DNA of 64,000 bases from Methanosarcina sp. DH2 (GTDB lineage: Archaea; Halobacteriota; Methanosarcinia; Methanosarcinales; Methanosarcinaceae). The DNA is taken from the NCBI RefSeq assembly GCF_020804225.1, contig NZ_WJBI01000007.1, positions 49,542-113,541 on the forward strand, in the 5' to 3' direction. The notes under the pieces were generated by a model, which worked only from the letters and a program-made list of their open reading frames with translations, ran no database searches and was not told where the DNA came from. This document shows, in pieces, positions 1 to 9,845 of this stretch (positions are counted from its first letter, which is position 1; the number at the start of each line of letters is the position of its first letter). A program made the translations under genes and the position numbers.

Positions 1-300
1 ATTCAGATCGGAGATCAGGTTATTGAGCTTAAGATCAGTGTAGGCAGGATCAGGCTTGAAATCTCAAATGCCGAAACTAAAGAAAAGGTCAGGGCAGTAT
101 GCGATAAAGTGCTCCCGTTCTCTTTTGAATTCAGGGAAGGACATTTCTTCAGGAAAAAGCCCACAGTGACTGATTATGCAAAATATGGTCCTGAAACCGA
201 CCCTCGCTTGCTTGGCATGGTGGATCCCAAAGCCAAGGTAAACCAGCTCGTCTTCATCGAGAAACAAGAAGAAGAAGATGACAAAGACAAAGATGAGTGA
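1..300 (+). CDS. mcrD: Methyl-coenzyme M reductase operon protein D (C-terminal part)
   Basis: The frame is open from the first base of the window and stops at 298-300, so the gene begins upstream. About 99 residues are visible, ending in an acidic Asp/Glu/Lys tail. McrD is not part of the active MCR hexamer; in the family it is regarded as an accessory protein for assembly or activation of the enzyme. The call rests on the order D-C-G-A with the following three genes and on the McrD-like stretch around FEFREGHFFRKKP. It ends 6 bases before mcrC, as expected in one mcr transcript. The true start and the mcrB gene lie outside the window. Confidence 0.9.
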   Translation: MQIGDQVIELKISVGRIRLEISNAETKEKVRAVCDKVLPFSFEFREGHFFRKKPTVTDYAKYGPETDPRLLGMVDPKAKVNQLVFIEKQEEEDDKDKDE

Positions 301-306
301 AAGGAT

Positions 307-927
307 ATGATGATCGATCGGGAAACACAGGTAGTTGACTGCCGATGCGGCGGAGGACTCGGCAAAGGAGGAGGGCTTGCTCAAAGAGGCACTCTTTCGG
401 AAGCTGGTCGTGCCGATGTGGTAGCTATTGCTATGAGTCCCGGCCAGAGGCATATCACAAAACCGGTATGCGAGATTACATACGGGATGAGGAAGGAAAA
501 CATTCAGGTGAGTGTGCTTGTACTCTACTCAGGTTCAGGGATACCTGAATCCGGCATGAGGACAGGATCGTTTGTACTGAGTCCGGTAGAAGTCGCACAG
601 ATTGAAATGCACAAGCTGGCTGTTATTCACCTCGGAAATATTAAGGATCACGTGATTAGAAAAACCAGGGAGATCCTGAGCCAGGCTGATATCCCGGCAA
701 TTGTTGTCAGCCAGATTCCGGTGGATTTTGAAGATTTTGCAGAAGCAGGGATAAAGACGAGATTAGTGATGCCAAGGGATGAAAATATTCGTACGAAGGG
801 AATTGTAATGGATATGGTAAGTGGAGTTACACGTGGTGACTTCTGTCCCAGGGATAAACTAAATTCAATCGTAAAATACGTCAAGACGACATTAGACCAG
901 TTAGAAGATCATAAAGGAGTTGCATGA
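307..927 (+). CDS. mcrC: Methyl-coenzyme M reductase operon protein C
   Basis: A 206-residue protein of normal McrC length. The N-terminal part has a Cys/Gly-rich stretch (DCRCGGGLGKGGGLAQRG), typical of McrC, followed by a globular domain. McrC is reported in other methanogens as part of the ATP-dependent activation machinery that reduces the nickel of coenzyme F430 to Ni(I). Two adjacent ATG codons (307 and 310) could serve as start. The stop codon at 925-927 is one base before the mcrG start, so the two genes are tightly coupled in the operon. Confidence 0.92.
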   Translation: MMIDRETQVVDCRCGGGLGKGGGLAQRGTLSEAGRADVVAIAMSPGQRHITKPVCEITYGMRKENIQVSVLVLYSGSGIPESGMRTGSFVLSPVEVAQIEMHKLAVIHLGNIKDHVIRKTREILSQADIPAIVVSQIPVDFEDFAEAGIKTRLVMPRDENIRTKGIVMDMVSGVTRGDFCPRDKLNSIVKYVKTTLDQLEDHKGVA

Positions 928-928
928 G

Positions 929-1675
929 ATGGCATACGAACCACAATTTTATCCAGGCGCTACATCAGTTGGCGCTAACAGAAGAAAGCACATGTCCGGA
1001 AAACTTGAGAAACTCAGGGAAATTTCCGACGAAGACTTAACTGCAGTCCTCGGACACCGTGCCCCAGGGAGCGACTACCCAAGCACCCACCCACCACTTG
1101 CAGAAATGGGAGAGCCCGCATGTTCCGTCCGTGAGGCTGTAGCAGCAACACCCGGTGCAGCAGCAGGAGACAGGGTCAGGTACGTTCAGTTCGCTGACTC
1201 AATGTACAACGCTCCGGCTACCCCTTACTTCAGATCATACTTCGCAGCAATTAACTTTAGAGGTGTAGACCCAGGTACCCTTTCCGGTCGTCAGATCGTT
1301 GAAGCTCGTGAGAGGGACATGGAAAAGTGCGCAAAGGTCCAGCTGGAAACTGAAATGAGCTGCCCTGCACTTTCCGGTATGCGCGGTTCAACTGTGCATG
1401 GTCACTCAGTCCGTCTTCAGGAAGACGGCGTAATGTTTGACATGGTCGACAGGAGAAGACTCGAAAACGGCACTATCATTATGGACAAGGACCAGGTTGC
1501 AATTCCACTCGACAGGAAAGTAGACCTCGGTAAACCCATGTCTGAAGAAGAAGCCGCAAAGAGGACAACCATCTACCGTGTGGACAATGTGGCTTTCAGG
1601 GACGATTCAGAAGTCGTCGAATGGGTACACAGAATATTCGATAAGAGGACTACCTACGGATTCCAGCCGAAATGA
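929..1675 (+). CDS. mcrG: Methyl-coenzyme M reductase gamma subunit
   Basis: A 248-residue gamma subunit of MCR, the cytoplasmic enzyme that forms methane and the CoM-CoB heterodisulfide from methyl-CoM and coenzyme B. I chose ATG 929 because AAGGAGT lies 8 bases upstream at 914-920 and the family begins [10 protein letters not shown]; an upstream TTG in the same frame overlaps that ribosome-binding site. The codon choice is strongly biased, as expected of one of the most abundant proteins of a methanogen. It sits one base after mcrC and 10 bases before mcrA. Confidence 0.96.
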   Translation: MAYEPQFYPGATSVGANRRKHMSGKLEKLREISDEDLTAVLGHRAPGSDYPSTHPPLAEMGEPACSVREAVAATPGAAAGDRVRYVQFADSMYNAPATPYFRSYFAAINFRGVDPGTLSGRQIVEARERDMEKCAKVQLETEMSCPALSGMRGSTVHGHSVRLQEDGVMFDMVDRRRLENGTIIMDKDQVAIPLDRKVDLGKPMSEEEAAKRTTIYRVDNVAFRDDSEVVEWVHRIFDKRTTYGFQPK

Positions 1676-1685
1676 GGTGACCATA

Positions 1686-3401
1686 ATGGCAGCAGATATT
1701 TTCTCTAAATTTAAGAAGTCAATGGAAGTCAAGTTCACACAGGAATTTGGTTCAAACCAGCAGTCCACCACGGACATCACCGGCAAGACCGAGAAGTTCC
1801 TGAGACTTGGGCCTGAGCAGGACGCAAGAAAGGCCGAAATGATTAAGGCCGGAAAAGAGATCGCAGAGAAGAGAGGCATTGCATTCTACAACCCGATGAT
1901 GCACACCGGTGCACCCCTCGGTCAGCGTGCAATTACCCCTTACGTCATTTCTGGAACTGACATTGTTGCAGAACCAGACGACCTGCACTACGTGAACAAC
2001 GCTGCAATGCAGCAGATGTGGGACGACATCAGGAGAACCTGTATTGTCGGTCTTGACATGGCTCACGAGACCCTCGAGAAGAGGCTGGGTAAGGAAGTTA
2101 CCCCTGAAACCATCAACCACTACCTTGAGACCCTCAACCACGCAATGCCCGGTGCAGCAGTGGTTCAGGAAATGATGGTCGAAACCCACCCCGCTCTTGT
2201 CGACGACTGCTACGTCAAGATCTTCACAGGTGACGACGAGCTTGCAGATGAAATCGACAAGCAGTACCTCATTAACATCAACAAGATGTTCACTGAGGAA
2301 CAGGCAGCCCAGCTTAAAGCCTCCATCGGCAAGACCTCCTGGCAGGCAATTCACATCCCAACAATTGTCTCCAGAACAACTGACGGTGCTCAGACTTCCA
2401 GATGGGCAGCCATGCAGATCGGTATGTCCTTCATCTCCGCATACGCAATGTGCGCCGGTGAAGCAGCAGTTGCTGACCTGTCCTTCGCTGCAAAGCACGC
2501 AGCCCTCGTCTCCATGGGTGAAATGCTCCCCGCAAGGCGTGCACGTGGACCCAACGAGCCCGGTGGACTTTCCTTCGGTCACCTCTCAGACATCGTCCAG
2601 ACAAGCCGCACAGTGACTGACGACCCCGCAAAGGTTGCCCTCGAAGTCGTAGGTGCAGGCTGCATGCTTTACGACCAGATCTGGCTCGGATCCTACATGT
2701 CCGGTGGTGTCGGGTTCACACAGTATGCAACAGCTGCATACACCGATGACATCCTCGACAACAACGTGTACTATGACGTAGACTACATCAACGACAAGTA
2801 CAACGGTGCTGCAAACATCGGCAAGGACAACAAGGTAAAAGCCACCCTCGAAGTCGTAAAGGACATCGCAACCGAGTCCACACTCTACGGTATCGAGACA
2901 TACGAGAAGTTCCCAACTGCCCTTGAAGACCACTTCGGTGGATCCCAGAGAGCAACCGTGCTCGCAGCTGCAGCCGGTGTTGCAACTGCCCTCGGAACTG
3001 CAAACGCCAACGCTGGTCTTTCCGGCTGGTACCTCTCCATGTACCTGCACAAGGAAGCATGGGGCCGTCTCGGCTTCTTCGGTTTCGACCTGCAGGACCA
3101 GTGCGGTGCCACAAACGTTCTGTCCTACCAGGGCGACGAAGGTCTCCCAGACGAACTCCGTGGTCCAAACTACCCCAACTATGCAATGAACGTCGGTCAC
3201 CAGGGTGGATACGCAGGTATCGCTCAGGCAGCCCACGCAGGCCGCGGAGACGCATTCACCGTGAACCCACTCATCAAGGTCTGCTTCGCTGACGACCTCA
3301 TGCCGTTCAACTTTGCAGAACCCAGGAGAGAGTTCGGCCGCGGTGCCATCAGAGAGTTCGTGCCTGCTGGTGAGAGATCCCTCATCATCCCGGCAAAATA
3401 A
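1686..3401 (+). CDS. mcrA: Methyl-coenzyme M reductase alpha subunit
   Basis: A 571-residue catalytic subunit carrying most of the active-site pocket. ATG 1686 follows GAGGTGA at 1675-1681; the same frame is open further upstream inside mcrG but that part is not McrA. Known sites of post-translational modification are all present: His271 (N-methyl) in AKHAALVSM, Arg285 (5-methyl) in [14 protein letters not shown], the glycine of GFFGFD near residue 466 (thioglycine) and the Cys of DQCG near 473 (S-methyl). The classic mcrA marker motif GGVGFTQYA is also present. High use of C-ending codons marks it as highly expressed. A strong terminator follows. The convergent downstream gene is a candidate McrA-modifying methyltransferase. 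Confidence 0.98.
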   Translation: MAADIFSKFKKSMEVKFTQEFGSNQQSTTDITGKTEKFLRLGPEQDARKAEMIKAGKEIAEKRGIAFYNPMMHTGAPLGQRAITPYVISGTDIVAEPDDLHYVNNAAMQQMWDDIRRTCIVGLDMAHETLEKRLGKEVTPETINHYLETLNHAMPGAAVVQEMMVETHPALVDDCYVKIFTGDDELADEIDKQYLININKMFTEEQAAQLKASIGKTSWQAIHIPTIVSRTTDGAQTSRWAAMQIGMSFISAYAMCAGEAAVADLSFAAKHAALVSMGEMLPARRARGPNEPGGLSFGHLSDIVQTSRTVTDDPAKVALEVVGAGCMLYDQIWLGSYMSGGVGFTQYATAAYTDDILDNNVYYDVDYINDKYNGAANIGKDNKVKATLEVVKDIATESTLYGIETYEKFPTALEDHFGGSQRATVLAAAAGVATALGTANANAGLSGWYLSMYLHKEAWGRLGFFGFDLQDQCGATNVLSYQGDEGLPDELRGPNYPNYAMNVGHQGGYAGIAQAAHAGRGDAFTVNPLIKVCFADDLMPFNFAEPRREFGRGAIREFVPAGERSLIIPAK

Positions 3402-3430
3402 ACTCTATAAATTAAACACTTTAAAACAGA

Positions 3431-3460
3431 GTAGGCCTTCTGGCCTGCTTTTTTCTCTTT
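3431..3460 (+). terminator. Terminator of the mcr operon
   Basis: A 7-bp stem with a 4-base loop (GTAGGCC ttct GGCCTGC, one T-G pair) is followed at once by six T and then a T-rich run to 3462. It lies 30 bases after the mcrA stop and is the obvious end of the operon transcript. Confidence 0.85.
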
Positions 3461-3462
3461 TT

Positions 3463-3552
3463 CCCGAATTGCGCCTCGCCCGAATTGCGCCTCGCCCGAA
3501 TTGCGCCTCGGGAGTACGCGGTCCTTTTCGCTTCGCTCAAGAGGACTAATTT
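3463..3552. repeat. 16-bp unit in three tandem copies plus dispersed CTTCGCTCAAGAGGACTAATTT motif
   Basis: CCCGAATTGCGCCTCG occurs three times head to tail at 3463-3478, 3479-3494 and 3495-3510, followed by GGAG. The last copy can form the hairpin CCCGA-attgcgcc-TCGGG. Immediately after it (3523-3552) is a segment that recurs at 20231-20260 behind a single copy of the same hairpin, and in shortened form near 28515. This is a dispersed repeat element of unknown function. Confidence 0.8.
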
Positions 3553-3637
3553 TACGTGAAATTGCTTCTTTTCTCTCATTCAAAAAATGTAGATGTGTTA
3601 ACAGTATTCCTTCCATTCCAAATTCATATAATTCCCT

Positions 3638-4618
3638 TCAAATCACGACAAGTTTTTTGCCTATTTTGTCTGCGGCTTCTACAAATTCTGTTGTATCTAC
3701 ACCAGGAAATGTATCTATAATACAAATGTCAAATTTTTCATCTAAACAATCCGTTAATTCTCTTATATCCATATTATAAACTTCAAATTTGCCTCCAGAT
3801 GCTATTAATTCTTCTTTACTGCCTGGAAGTTTGACTGGAAATCCATTAGCTTCTAAATTAAGCAAAGTAGTTTCTATTGCAGGATTCCATATATCATTAA
3901 AAACAACTTTTCGCGCGCCGGCTTTAAGGCATGCGATTCCTAAAGTCCCAGGACCACATGTACAATCAAGAACAGTAGGCTCATCATTATCTTCTAAAGC
4001 TTTTTCAAGTATCTCTATTTTCGGCGATTTCACCGTCGGAAACTCTATATGAATTTCATGCTGATATTTGTATATTCCTAAAGCACCGTAAGGAGTCTGT
4101 ATAATATCACATCTTAAATCGCATCCAGCAAGAAGTTCATATACGTGAGGATTAGAATCGGAATCCCTTATACCCACAGTTTTTCTTATATCTCCCTTTA
4201 AAACCCCTTTAACTTCCTCAACTTCCTTTACAATGGTCTCAGCACATTTTTTATCCACTTCATTAGATAATATCACTAAAGAATCTTCAGGCAAATAGGG
4301 AACAGAATTAGCTGGATAGCCAGGAGTCACAAGAGGGACACATGCATTCCTTAAATTAGCTTTTTTATCTTTTATTCCTTCATCCATCATTATTTTTAAC
4401 ACGTGAGATATTACAGTATCAAGTTGTCTCTTACCACATTTACAACTTCCAAAATGGTTATCTATTTCATCTAAATTAATCTGTTCTGCTAGAGGAGAGA
4501 ATTTTTTTATTTTTTCGGTTTTGCAATCGTTGCAAGGTTTGTAGAATGATTCAATGTCTTTTAGTGCTTCTGAAACAGGCCTTATGCACGTATCTCCACA
4601 CCTACATCTTATTTCCAT
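3638..4618 (-). CDS. mcmA: SAM-dependent methyltransferase, probable McrA S-methylcysteine methyltransferase
   Basis: A 326-residue protein. The N-terminal third has several Cys-rich pairs (CRCGDTC, CNDC, CKCGK) that could bind a metal. The C-terminal half is a Rossmann methyltransferase with motif I as DCTCGPGTLGIACLKAG and a NDIWNPA segment after it. In Methanosarcina acetivorans the gene next to mcrA on this side has been assigned as McmA, which methylates the active-site cysteine of McrA. I infer the name from that position and from the methyltransferase fold. The gene is convergent with mcrA, and its AT-rich codon use differs sharply from the mcr genes, fitting low expression. ATG at 4618. 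Confidence 0.72.
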   Translation of the reverse strand: MEIRCRCGDTCIRPVSEALKDIESFYKPCNDCKTEKIKKFSPLAEQINLDEIDNHFGSCKCGKRQLDTVISHVLKIMMDEGIKDKKANLRNACVPLVTPGYPANSVPYLPEDSLVILSNEVDKKCAETIVKEVEEVKGVLKGDIRKTVGIRDSDSNPHVYELLAGCDLRCDIIQTPYGALGIYKYQHEIHIEFPTVKSPKIEILEKALEDNDEPTVLDCTCGPGTLGIACLKAGARKVVFNDIWNPAIETTLLNLEANGFPVKLPGSKEELIASGGKFEVYNMDIRELTDCLDEKFDICIIDTFPGVDTTEFVEAADKIGKKLVVI

Positions 4619-4912
4619 GTACTTAAATATGGATATTCCATGTAAAAGTACTATTCCATTTTTTTATTATTCCTGAACTTTGGTTCAGATTCATCAGAAT
4701 ATAGGTGGTTTCTTTGACTGATTGGAGGTTAATTCAAAAAAGAGAATACTGAAAGTTTGAGGGTCCATCTCATGATCAGTTATCAAAATTAAGTGAACTA
4801 TTCCTCCCTTTCGCTTACGTTCCGAGGAAGGAGTCATCTCGCCTTATCGAGATAGAACCCGTATTCAGTCTGCATCTAATCTGCACTTAGAAATTTAGAT
4901 TTTATTTTCAAC
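4619..4912. other. Spacer between aroA and mcmA with two small hairpins
   Basis: No gene seen. ATCTCG/CGAGAT (4836-4853) forms a perfect 6-bp hairpin, and TTCCTCC (4801-4807) faces GGAAGGA (4826-4832). They lie downstream of aroA on the minus strand and may end its transcript; there is no clear T tract. Confidence 0.45.
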
Positions 4913-6205
4913 TTATTCTTCTGAAACTTCTTCAATTTTTGCTCCAAGGTTGCGCATATCTTTAAAAAAATCAGGATAAGATATCGATACTGATTCAGTG
5001 GTGTCAATTGTCGTGTTTCCCGCAACCATCCCTGCTATTGAAAGAGCCATAACAATCCTGTGGTCATCCCAACCGTGGACTTCGGCTCCTTTAAGGGTTC
5101 CTCCGGTAATTGTCAGGCTGTCCTTTTCTTCTTTGAGGCAAACTCCCAGTTTCGGAAGTTCGGTTGCAAGGGCTCGAAGCCGGTCAGTTTCCTTGTAGCG
5201 CACATGTTCGGCATTTTCTATCCTGCTAGTTCCTTCGGCAACAGCTGCCAGGACGGCAACAGTCGGGACAAGGTCAGGAGTTGCTCCGGCATCAAACGTA
5301 ATGGCTTTTAATTTTCTTCCTCCTCTGACGGTCACAGTACCGGCTTCTCTGTTCCATATGATATCTGCTCCCATCTGTTTCAGAGTTTCAATAATTGCCC
5401 TATCTCCCTGTTTTGAGGGGAAAAGGTTTTTAACCGTTATTTCGGCTCCTTCGAGCATGGCTGCAGCTGCGAGCAGGTAAGATGCAGACGAGAAGTCTCC
5501 TGGAATGGTATATTCTTTAAGGTCATATTTCTGTTTTCCAGGAATGATGAACCTGGTACCGTTTTTATCGTCCGTATGTATTTTGACTCCTGCCAGTTCA
5601 AGCATCTCGATGGTTACATCCACGTAAGGTCTTGATTTCAGTTTTCCTGTAATGGAGAGCGTGGTGCTGTTTTCTGCAAGAGGGCAGGCTATAAGGAGAG
5701 CAGAAATAAACTGAGAACTGATTGAGCCATTAATTTCTATTTCAGATCCTTCAAGCCCGCCTTTGACAACAATAGGAGCTTTTTCGTTCCCTCTCGTAGA
5801 GCAGGCTTTTACTCCCAGTCTGTTGAGGGCTTCAAGAAGAGGCCCGTTTGGCCGCGTTCGAAGGGAAGCGTCTCCTGTAAGCACCGTGATTCCGTCAGTG
5901 AGAGCTGCAATTGCTGTCATGAAGCGGAGGGTTGTTCCTGAGTTTGCGGCATCAATTACATCGTCCGGAACACCGGGTTTTCCATTCATACCGTGGATGA
6001 TGAGATTCTCTTCCTCTCTTTTAACCGAGGCTCCGAACATCTCAGAAGCTCTGATTGTAGCAAAGGTATCGGCGGAGAGCAGGGGACGGCGAACGATCGA
6101 TTCTTTTGAAAGGGCTGCCAGGGTTATAGCCCGGTGGGTGTAACTCTTTGAAGGGGGGGCAAAGACTTCCCCTGTAACTGAGGATTTGCTGATAGAGATG
6201 CGCAT
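4913..6205 (-). CDS. aroA: 3-phosphoshikimate 1-carboxyvinyltransferase (EPSP synthase)
   Basis: A 430-residue enzyme of normal length. It transfers the enolpyruvyl group of phosphoenolpyruvate to shikimate 3-phosphate, the sixth step of chorismate synthesis, in the cytoplasm. Family signatures are clear: PPSKSYTHRA near the N-terminus for the phosphate site, NSGTTLRFMTA and GDASLRTRPNGPLLEAL in the middle, and RYKETDRLRAL plus DDHRIVMALSIAG near the C-terminus. ATG at 6205 starts directly with MRISISKS. It stands alone, about 115 bases after the thymidylate synthase gene on the same strand, with a short tandem repeat between. Confidence 0.96.
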   Translation of the reverse strand: MRISISKSSVTGEVFAPPSKSYTHRAITLAALSKESIVRRPLLSADTFATIRASEMFGASVKREEENLIIHGMNGKPGVPDDVIDAANSGTTLRFMTAIAALTDGITVLTGDASLRTRPNGPLLEALNRLGVKACSTRGNEKAPIVVKGGLEGSEIEINGSISSQFISALLIACPLAENSTTLSITGKLKSRPYVDVTIEMLELAGVKIHTDDKNGTRFIIPGKQKYDLKEYTIPGDFSSASYLLAAAAMLEGAEITVKNLFPSKQGDRAIIETLKQMGADIIWNREAGTVTVRGGRKLKAITFDAGATPDLVPTVAVLAAVAEGTSRIENAEHVRYKETDRLRALATELPKLGVCLKEEKDSLTITGGTLKGAEVHGWDDHRIVMALSIAGMVAGNTTIDTTESVSISYPDFFKDMRNLGAKIEEVSEE

Positions 6206-6269
6206 GTGTATCAGAGCTCTTCGATTTTTTATTCCTGACTTTTTCCTGTCAACTGCTTGCTTTTGGCTT

Positions 6270-6308
6270 TCTGAATACGGTTATTCTGAATACGGTTATT
6301 CTGAATTT
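6270..6308. repeat. 15-bp tandem repeat between thyA and aroA
   Basis: TCTGAATACGGTTAT is present at 6270-6284 and 6285-6299 and begins a third time at 6300. The repeats lie in the leader of aroA, downstream of the thymidylate synthase gene. Confidence 0.7.
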
Positions 6309-6320
6309 GATTAAAAACTC

Positions 6321-6974
6321 TCAGTTTATGCCTTTCACGATATTTTCTACCATATCCCAGTCGTGGTCGTAAACATGGGCTGAAATGCTGACCGTGGTGA
6401 TTGTTCCCGGTTCGACTCCTACCCTTTCGGCAACATATTCAAGTAACCTGGAAAGCCCGTAAAGGTTTGCAGGGTAGGCTCCTCCGAAATCGTGGCTCCT
6501 GAATAGAGTAGTAAGGTGGACCTTCCCATTCCTGATTTTGAAGTCATCGAGTATCATGCAGGGAACTTCATTGACTTTAGTATCCACAGGCGGTATCCAG
6601 GTAACAGCTGTAGCTCGTCTGGAAGTGGGGCTCTCCTGCAGCTTTTCGATTACATATTCGATCTGATCCACTTCTCCATTCCAGTTCCTGAGGCGCTGAC
6701 CGTAGGTGTATTCAAAGTCCTGCACGTTTTCGCCCGAGATCAGCTGTTTTGCATATTCTTCGAGCCGTTCTTCATTCCAGGCAGTATCTTCGGGAATTCT
6801 ATCCGTATAGGGGTCTTCGATTACCACCATCAAGTCCATGAATTCCCTGATCTGGCTCCCCCTTTCGTCGGTAATCACCTGCCCGTGATTCCAGATAATA
6901 TTAAGCCCGCGGTACCATGCATCAGAGATATTCTTTGCCCTGATAATCCTGCCAATCTCAAACTTGTCTTCCAT
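6321..6974 (-). CDS. thyA: Archaeal thymidylate synthase
   Basis: A 217-residue protein of the compact archaeal ThyA-type thymidylate synthase family, which methylates dUMP to dTMP. SPTSRRATAVTW supplies the phosphate-binding arginines. VPCMILDDFKI holds the expected catalytic cysteine. FRSHDFGGAYPANLYGL and a late HVYDHDWD segment match the family's C-terminal half. Methanogens use tetrahydromethanopterin-type folates, so the one-carbon donor is likely a pterin other than folate (inference). A second, DHFR-like gene lies 3 kb downstream but not in an operon with it. ATG at 6974. Confidence 0.8.
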   Translation of the reverse strand: MEDKFEIGRIIRAKNISDAWYRGLNIIWNHGQVITDERGSQIREFMDLMVVIEDPYTDRIPEDTAWNEERLEEYAKQLISGENVQDFEYTYGQRLRNWNGEVDQIEYVIEKLQESPTSRRATAVTWIPPVDTKVNEVPCMILDDFKIRNGKVHLTTLFRSHDFGGAYPANLYGLSRLLEYVAERVGVEPGTITTVSISAHVYDHDWDMVENIVKGIN

Positions 6975-7534
6975 AGAAAATTCCCCATTCAGGTTAAGGT
7001 AGGGTGTGGATAATCAACGTAATAATTTATTATTGAGAAAGTGCTTTTCAGCCCGATTTATTAATTTGCCTTTTCGAACGTTTTCTACAAATGGCAAGTA
7101 AAAACTCTAAATAAGAGCCAGTAAATATGCTGTTTTGGCGGGCTGGGTTCTTACTTCTTGTCAGTAAGTTCGTCATAAACTGATTCGTTTACTGACTTTT
7201 ATTGTCTTTTATTAACAATTTGTCCTTCCTATTTTATCTATCACTTTCTTTTATAAGTGTTTTTTCTCCTGCAAAGCCCGGTATTTCTCTATGCAATTTG
7301 ATAACATATAGCATGCAAAATTTAAAAGAATACCGGATAAACTTTCAGAGAGAAAGTAAAGCGAGAGAAATGAGTACAATCGTTGCGGAGAATGAAAATA
7401 ATTGTGAAACGTTAAAGAAGTAAAGAAAAATAGAGAACAAATACATCAGTAAATAAAGGTTGAAAATAAGAATAAAAAGAAAAAATACAAAAAGGAAAGT
7501 TAAAATTAAATAAAAAATGTTTTTTCAGAGAGCT
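6975..7534. other. Gene-free spacer
   Basis: No convincing gene. The sequence is AT-rich, with an A-rich stretch around 7420-7520. A short open frame at 7202-7423 has no ribosome-binding site and a composition like the spacer. The region presumably holds the thyA promoter on its left side. Confidence 0.5.
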
Positions 7535-8395
7535 TTAGAATCTCATTGCCCTCAGGCGCTTTACACGTTCATCGGTTACAGGGTGAGTCCTGAAAAGGGA
7601 CTGAATAGTTCCACCTTTGAGAGGGTTGACGATAAACATGTGGGCTGTGGTCTCTTTTGCCTGTACGTCCCTGATGCTTGGCTGGAAGTGGGAGTTTCCA
7701 TATTCCAGTTTTTCCAGGGCATTTGCAAGTGCCCAGGGTTTTTTGCACATCCTGGCGCCTTCGTAATCCGCGGCAAATTCCCTTGAACGGGAGATTGCGA
7801 GCTGGATCAGAGTTGCAGCCAGCGGGGCAAGCACAGCCATTACGATAAAGCCTACGATTCCGCCGTTGTCGTCATCCCTGCCACCAAAACCGCCAAAGAT
7901 TGCAGCCCAGCGGGCCCAGGTAGCAAGCATTGTGATGACACCGGCAATGGTTGCAGCCACCGCACTGATAAGGGTATCACGGTTTTTGACATGAGCCAGC
8001 TCGTGTGCCAGCACCCCTTCGATCTCCTCACTCGAAAGCAGGTTGAGAATCCCGGTTGTAACCGCTACAGCTGCATGTTTTGGGTTCCTGCCTGTTGCAA
8101 ATGCATTTGGCATCCCGGACTCAACAATATAAACTTTAGGTTTCGGAAGTCCTCCTTTCATTGCAAGGTCACTCACGATCCTGTGCAGGTTCGGAGACTC
8201 TGCCGGGGTAACTTCCCTTGCTCTGTACATTTTCAGCACGAGCTTATCGCTGTACCAGTAACTCCCAAAGTTTAGGATGACCGCAAATAAGAATGCGATT
8301 ATCATTCCGCCCGTCCCACCGAAGTAGTTTCCGATAAGGACCAGAAGCCCTGTAAGGGAAGCGAGTAGAATTGTGGTTTTAAACATGTTCTTCAT
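7535..8395 (-). CDS. htpX: Membrane zinc metalloprotease HtpX family (M48)
   Basis: A 286-residue integral membrane protease. Two hydrophobic helices lie at about residues 8-45, the zinc motif HELAH at 131-135, two further helices at about 143-195, and the third zinc ligand within [10 protein letters not shown] near 206. HtpX proteins degrade damaged membrane proteins, with the active site on the cytoplasmic face. Length and order of elements are typical. The gene stands alone; a CCCAG/CTGGG hairpin lies just upstream of the start at 8417-8434. Confidence 0.92.
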   Translation of the reverse strand: MKNMFKTTILLASLTGLLVLIGNYFGGTGGMIIAFLFAVILNFGSYWYSDKLVLKMYRAREVTPAESPNLHRIVSDLAMKGGLPKPKVYIVESGMPNAFATGRNPKHAAVAVTTGILNLLSSEEIEGVLAHELAHVKNRDTLISAVAATIAGVITMLATWARWAAIFGGFGGRDDDNGGIVGFIVMAVLAPLAATLIQLAISRSREFAADYEGARMCKKPWALANALEKLEYGNSHFQPSIRDVQAKETTAHMFIVNPLKGGTIQSLFRTHPVTDERVKRLRAMRF

Positions 8396-8844
8396 GACTT
8401 CTCACACGACATCCTCCCAGGCTAACGTCTGGGTTTTCAGTCTTTGATTTCTATATTCTGGACTTATTTTATTAAGTTCAATCAAGTAGAATCAATAATA
8501 AGTATTCTGATTACAGATATATATTTCTTATCTAGCATAAGGTGGACTTTCCTTTTTGTGTCATTTTTGTTTCCCTGATTATCCAAATAATACTCTCAAA
8601 TTCTATAAAATGGAGAGTTTATTCCCCAAACCGGAAATTTCAATTTTTATACAAAAAGTTCTATCCTGTCTTCTGCTGCAATCCCCAGATTTTAAATTCA
8701 CAGCATTCATTAAAATATCGGTTTAGATATATTTATATTTAGTATGTCTTTGGATGCTGACATTAGTTTGATTTCAAACTATTATATGGGGACTTCAAGT
8801 ATATATTTTTTATTGAAAGAAGGCTTTTGTGGAATTTCCAATTC
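8396..8844. other. Spacer upstream of htpX
   Basis: The right part is very AT-rich (8700-8820). The hairpin CCCAG-gctaacgt-CTGGG at 8417-8434 is followed by TTTT on the plus strand. No gene is supported here. Confidence 0.4.
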
Positions 8845-9765
8845 TCAGACTACCTCTTCTTCAAAATAATCCGTATCCATCTTTTTAACATCGTAAGATT
8901 TTACTTTTGAAACTCCCACTCCATACTCGATCATCAGCTTTGCAAGCATTTCCCCATCAATCAGGACAATATTCCCTGTAAAATCGGCATATTCTAGAGC
9001 CTCTTTTGAAAAACCTGAAGTCGTTATGAAAACTCCTTTCTTTGCCTTTTTTCCTATAAGAGCTCCGGCAAATTTCTGGATTTCAGGTCTTGTGACCGTG
9101 CCTTCCCATCTTTTTGCCTGTATGTAGATGACATCGAGCCCGAGCCTGTCTTCTTTTATGATTCCGTCGATTCCACCATCATGACTTCTGCCAACCGCTT
9201 TTCCGGCATCGGCTCTTGAACCTCCATAGCCCATTTTTGTCAGGACATCAACGACCAACGACTCGAAAAAACCGGCTGAGCATTTCTTTATGATAGAGAG
9301 AATTTCGGAAACGAGTTCGTTATGGAGTTTCTGATACGCGATCTCAAGGGACTCTTCGGGATCGAGGGCTTTTGTTCCTTCTATTTCAGGAACATCTGGT
9401 TTATCGATTAAAGTCAGTTTGTCCTTATTGCAAAACTCATTAAATTCTTTATATCGTTTCAAAAAATTGACATCAATGGAGGCAGGTTTTTCTTTAATGA
9501 CATCCGATCCTCTTCGGGTGATGGAAAAATATCCTTTTTTTCTGGAATCCAGTAATCCGGCTTTTTTCAGGTAAGTACACGCCCATCCAACCCGGTTATT
9601 AAAAATAGCCTGCCGCCCGCTCGGTAACAGTTCTTTTCTTTCTTCTTCACTTAGCCTGAATTCTTCGGCTAACTGTTCCACTGCATTACGGATTCGATGC
9701 TCTTTACCGTCTCCTGCATATTTTATCAGAGGGAGCATTATAGATTGATAATCTGGAATTACCAT
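8845..9765 (-). CDS. mrr: Mrr-like restriction endonuclease
   Basis: A 306-residue protein with two parts. Residues 1-100 form an Mrr N-terminal winged-helix domain (SIMLPLIKYAGDG, NRVGWACTYLKKAGLLDSRKKG). Residues about 160-285 form the Mrr catalytic domain, with GGIDG at 197-201 and QAKRW at 216-220 supplying the Asp...Gln-x-Lys active site of the PD-(D/E)xK nuclease fold. Relatives cut DNA carrying methylated bases, so this is a candidate defence nuclease, although no methyltransferase is adjacent. ATG 9765 follows GAGTGATC. The Ala in QAK is the form usual for the family. Confidence 0.85.
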   Translation of the reverse strand: MVIPDYQSIMLPLIKYAGDGKEHRIRNAVEQLAEEFRLSEEERKELLPSGRQAIFNNRVGWACTYLKKAGLLDSRKKGYFSITRRGSDVIKEKPASIDVNFLKRYKEFNEFCNKDKLTLIDKPDVPEIEGTKALDPEESLEIAYQKLHNELVSEILSIIKKCSAGFFESLVVDVLTKMGYGGSRADAGKAVGRSHDGGIDGIIKEDRLGLDVIYIQAKRWEGTVTRPEIQKFAGALIGKKAKKGVFITTSGFSKEALEYADFTGNIVLIDGEMLAKLMIEYGVGVSKVKSYDVKKMDTDYFEEEVV

Positions 9766-9845
9766 TGGATCACTCGAAAGCTGGATTAATTTTGTTAAGA
9801 ACTTTGAGCGATCTTCTTTTTATGGTTTGCTATTTTTTTCTTATG

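Noticed and set aside
1752..2582. 276-residue minus-strand frame inside mcrA
   Set aside because: It is a shadow created by the strong codon bias of mcrA. It has no family features, and mcrA explains the sequence.
2586..3236. 216-residue minus-strand frame inside mcrA
   Set aside because: Same cause; rich in Val, Cys and Ser as expected from the complement of biased codons.
7202..7423. 73-residue plus-strand frame
   Set aside because: Starts with an alternative codon, lacks a ribosome-binding site and has a spacer-like composition.
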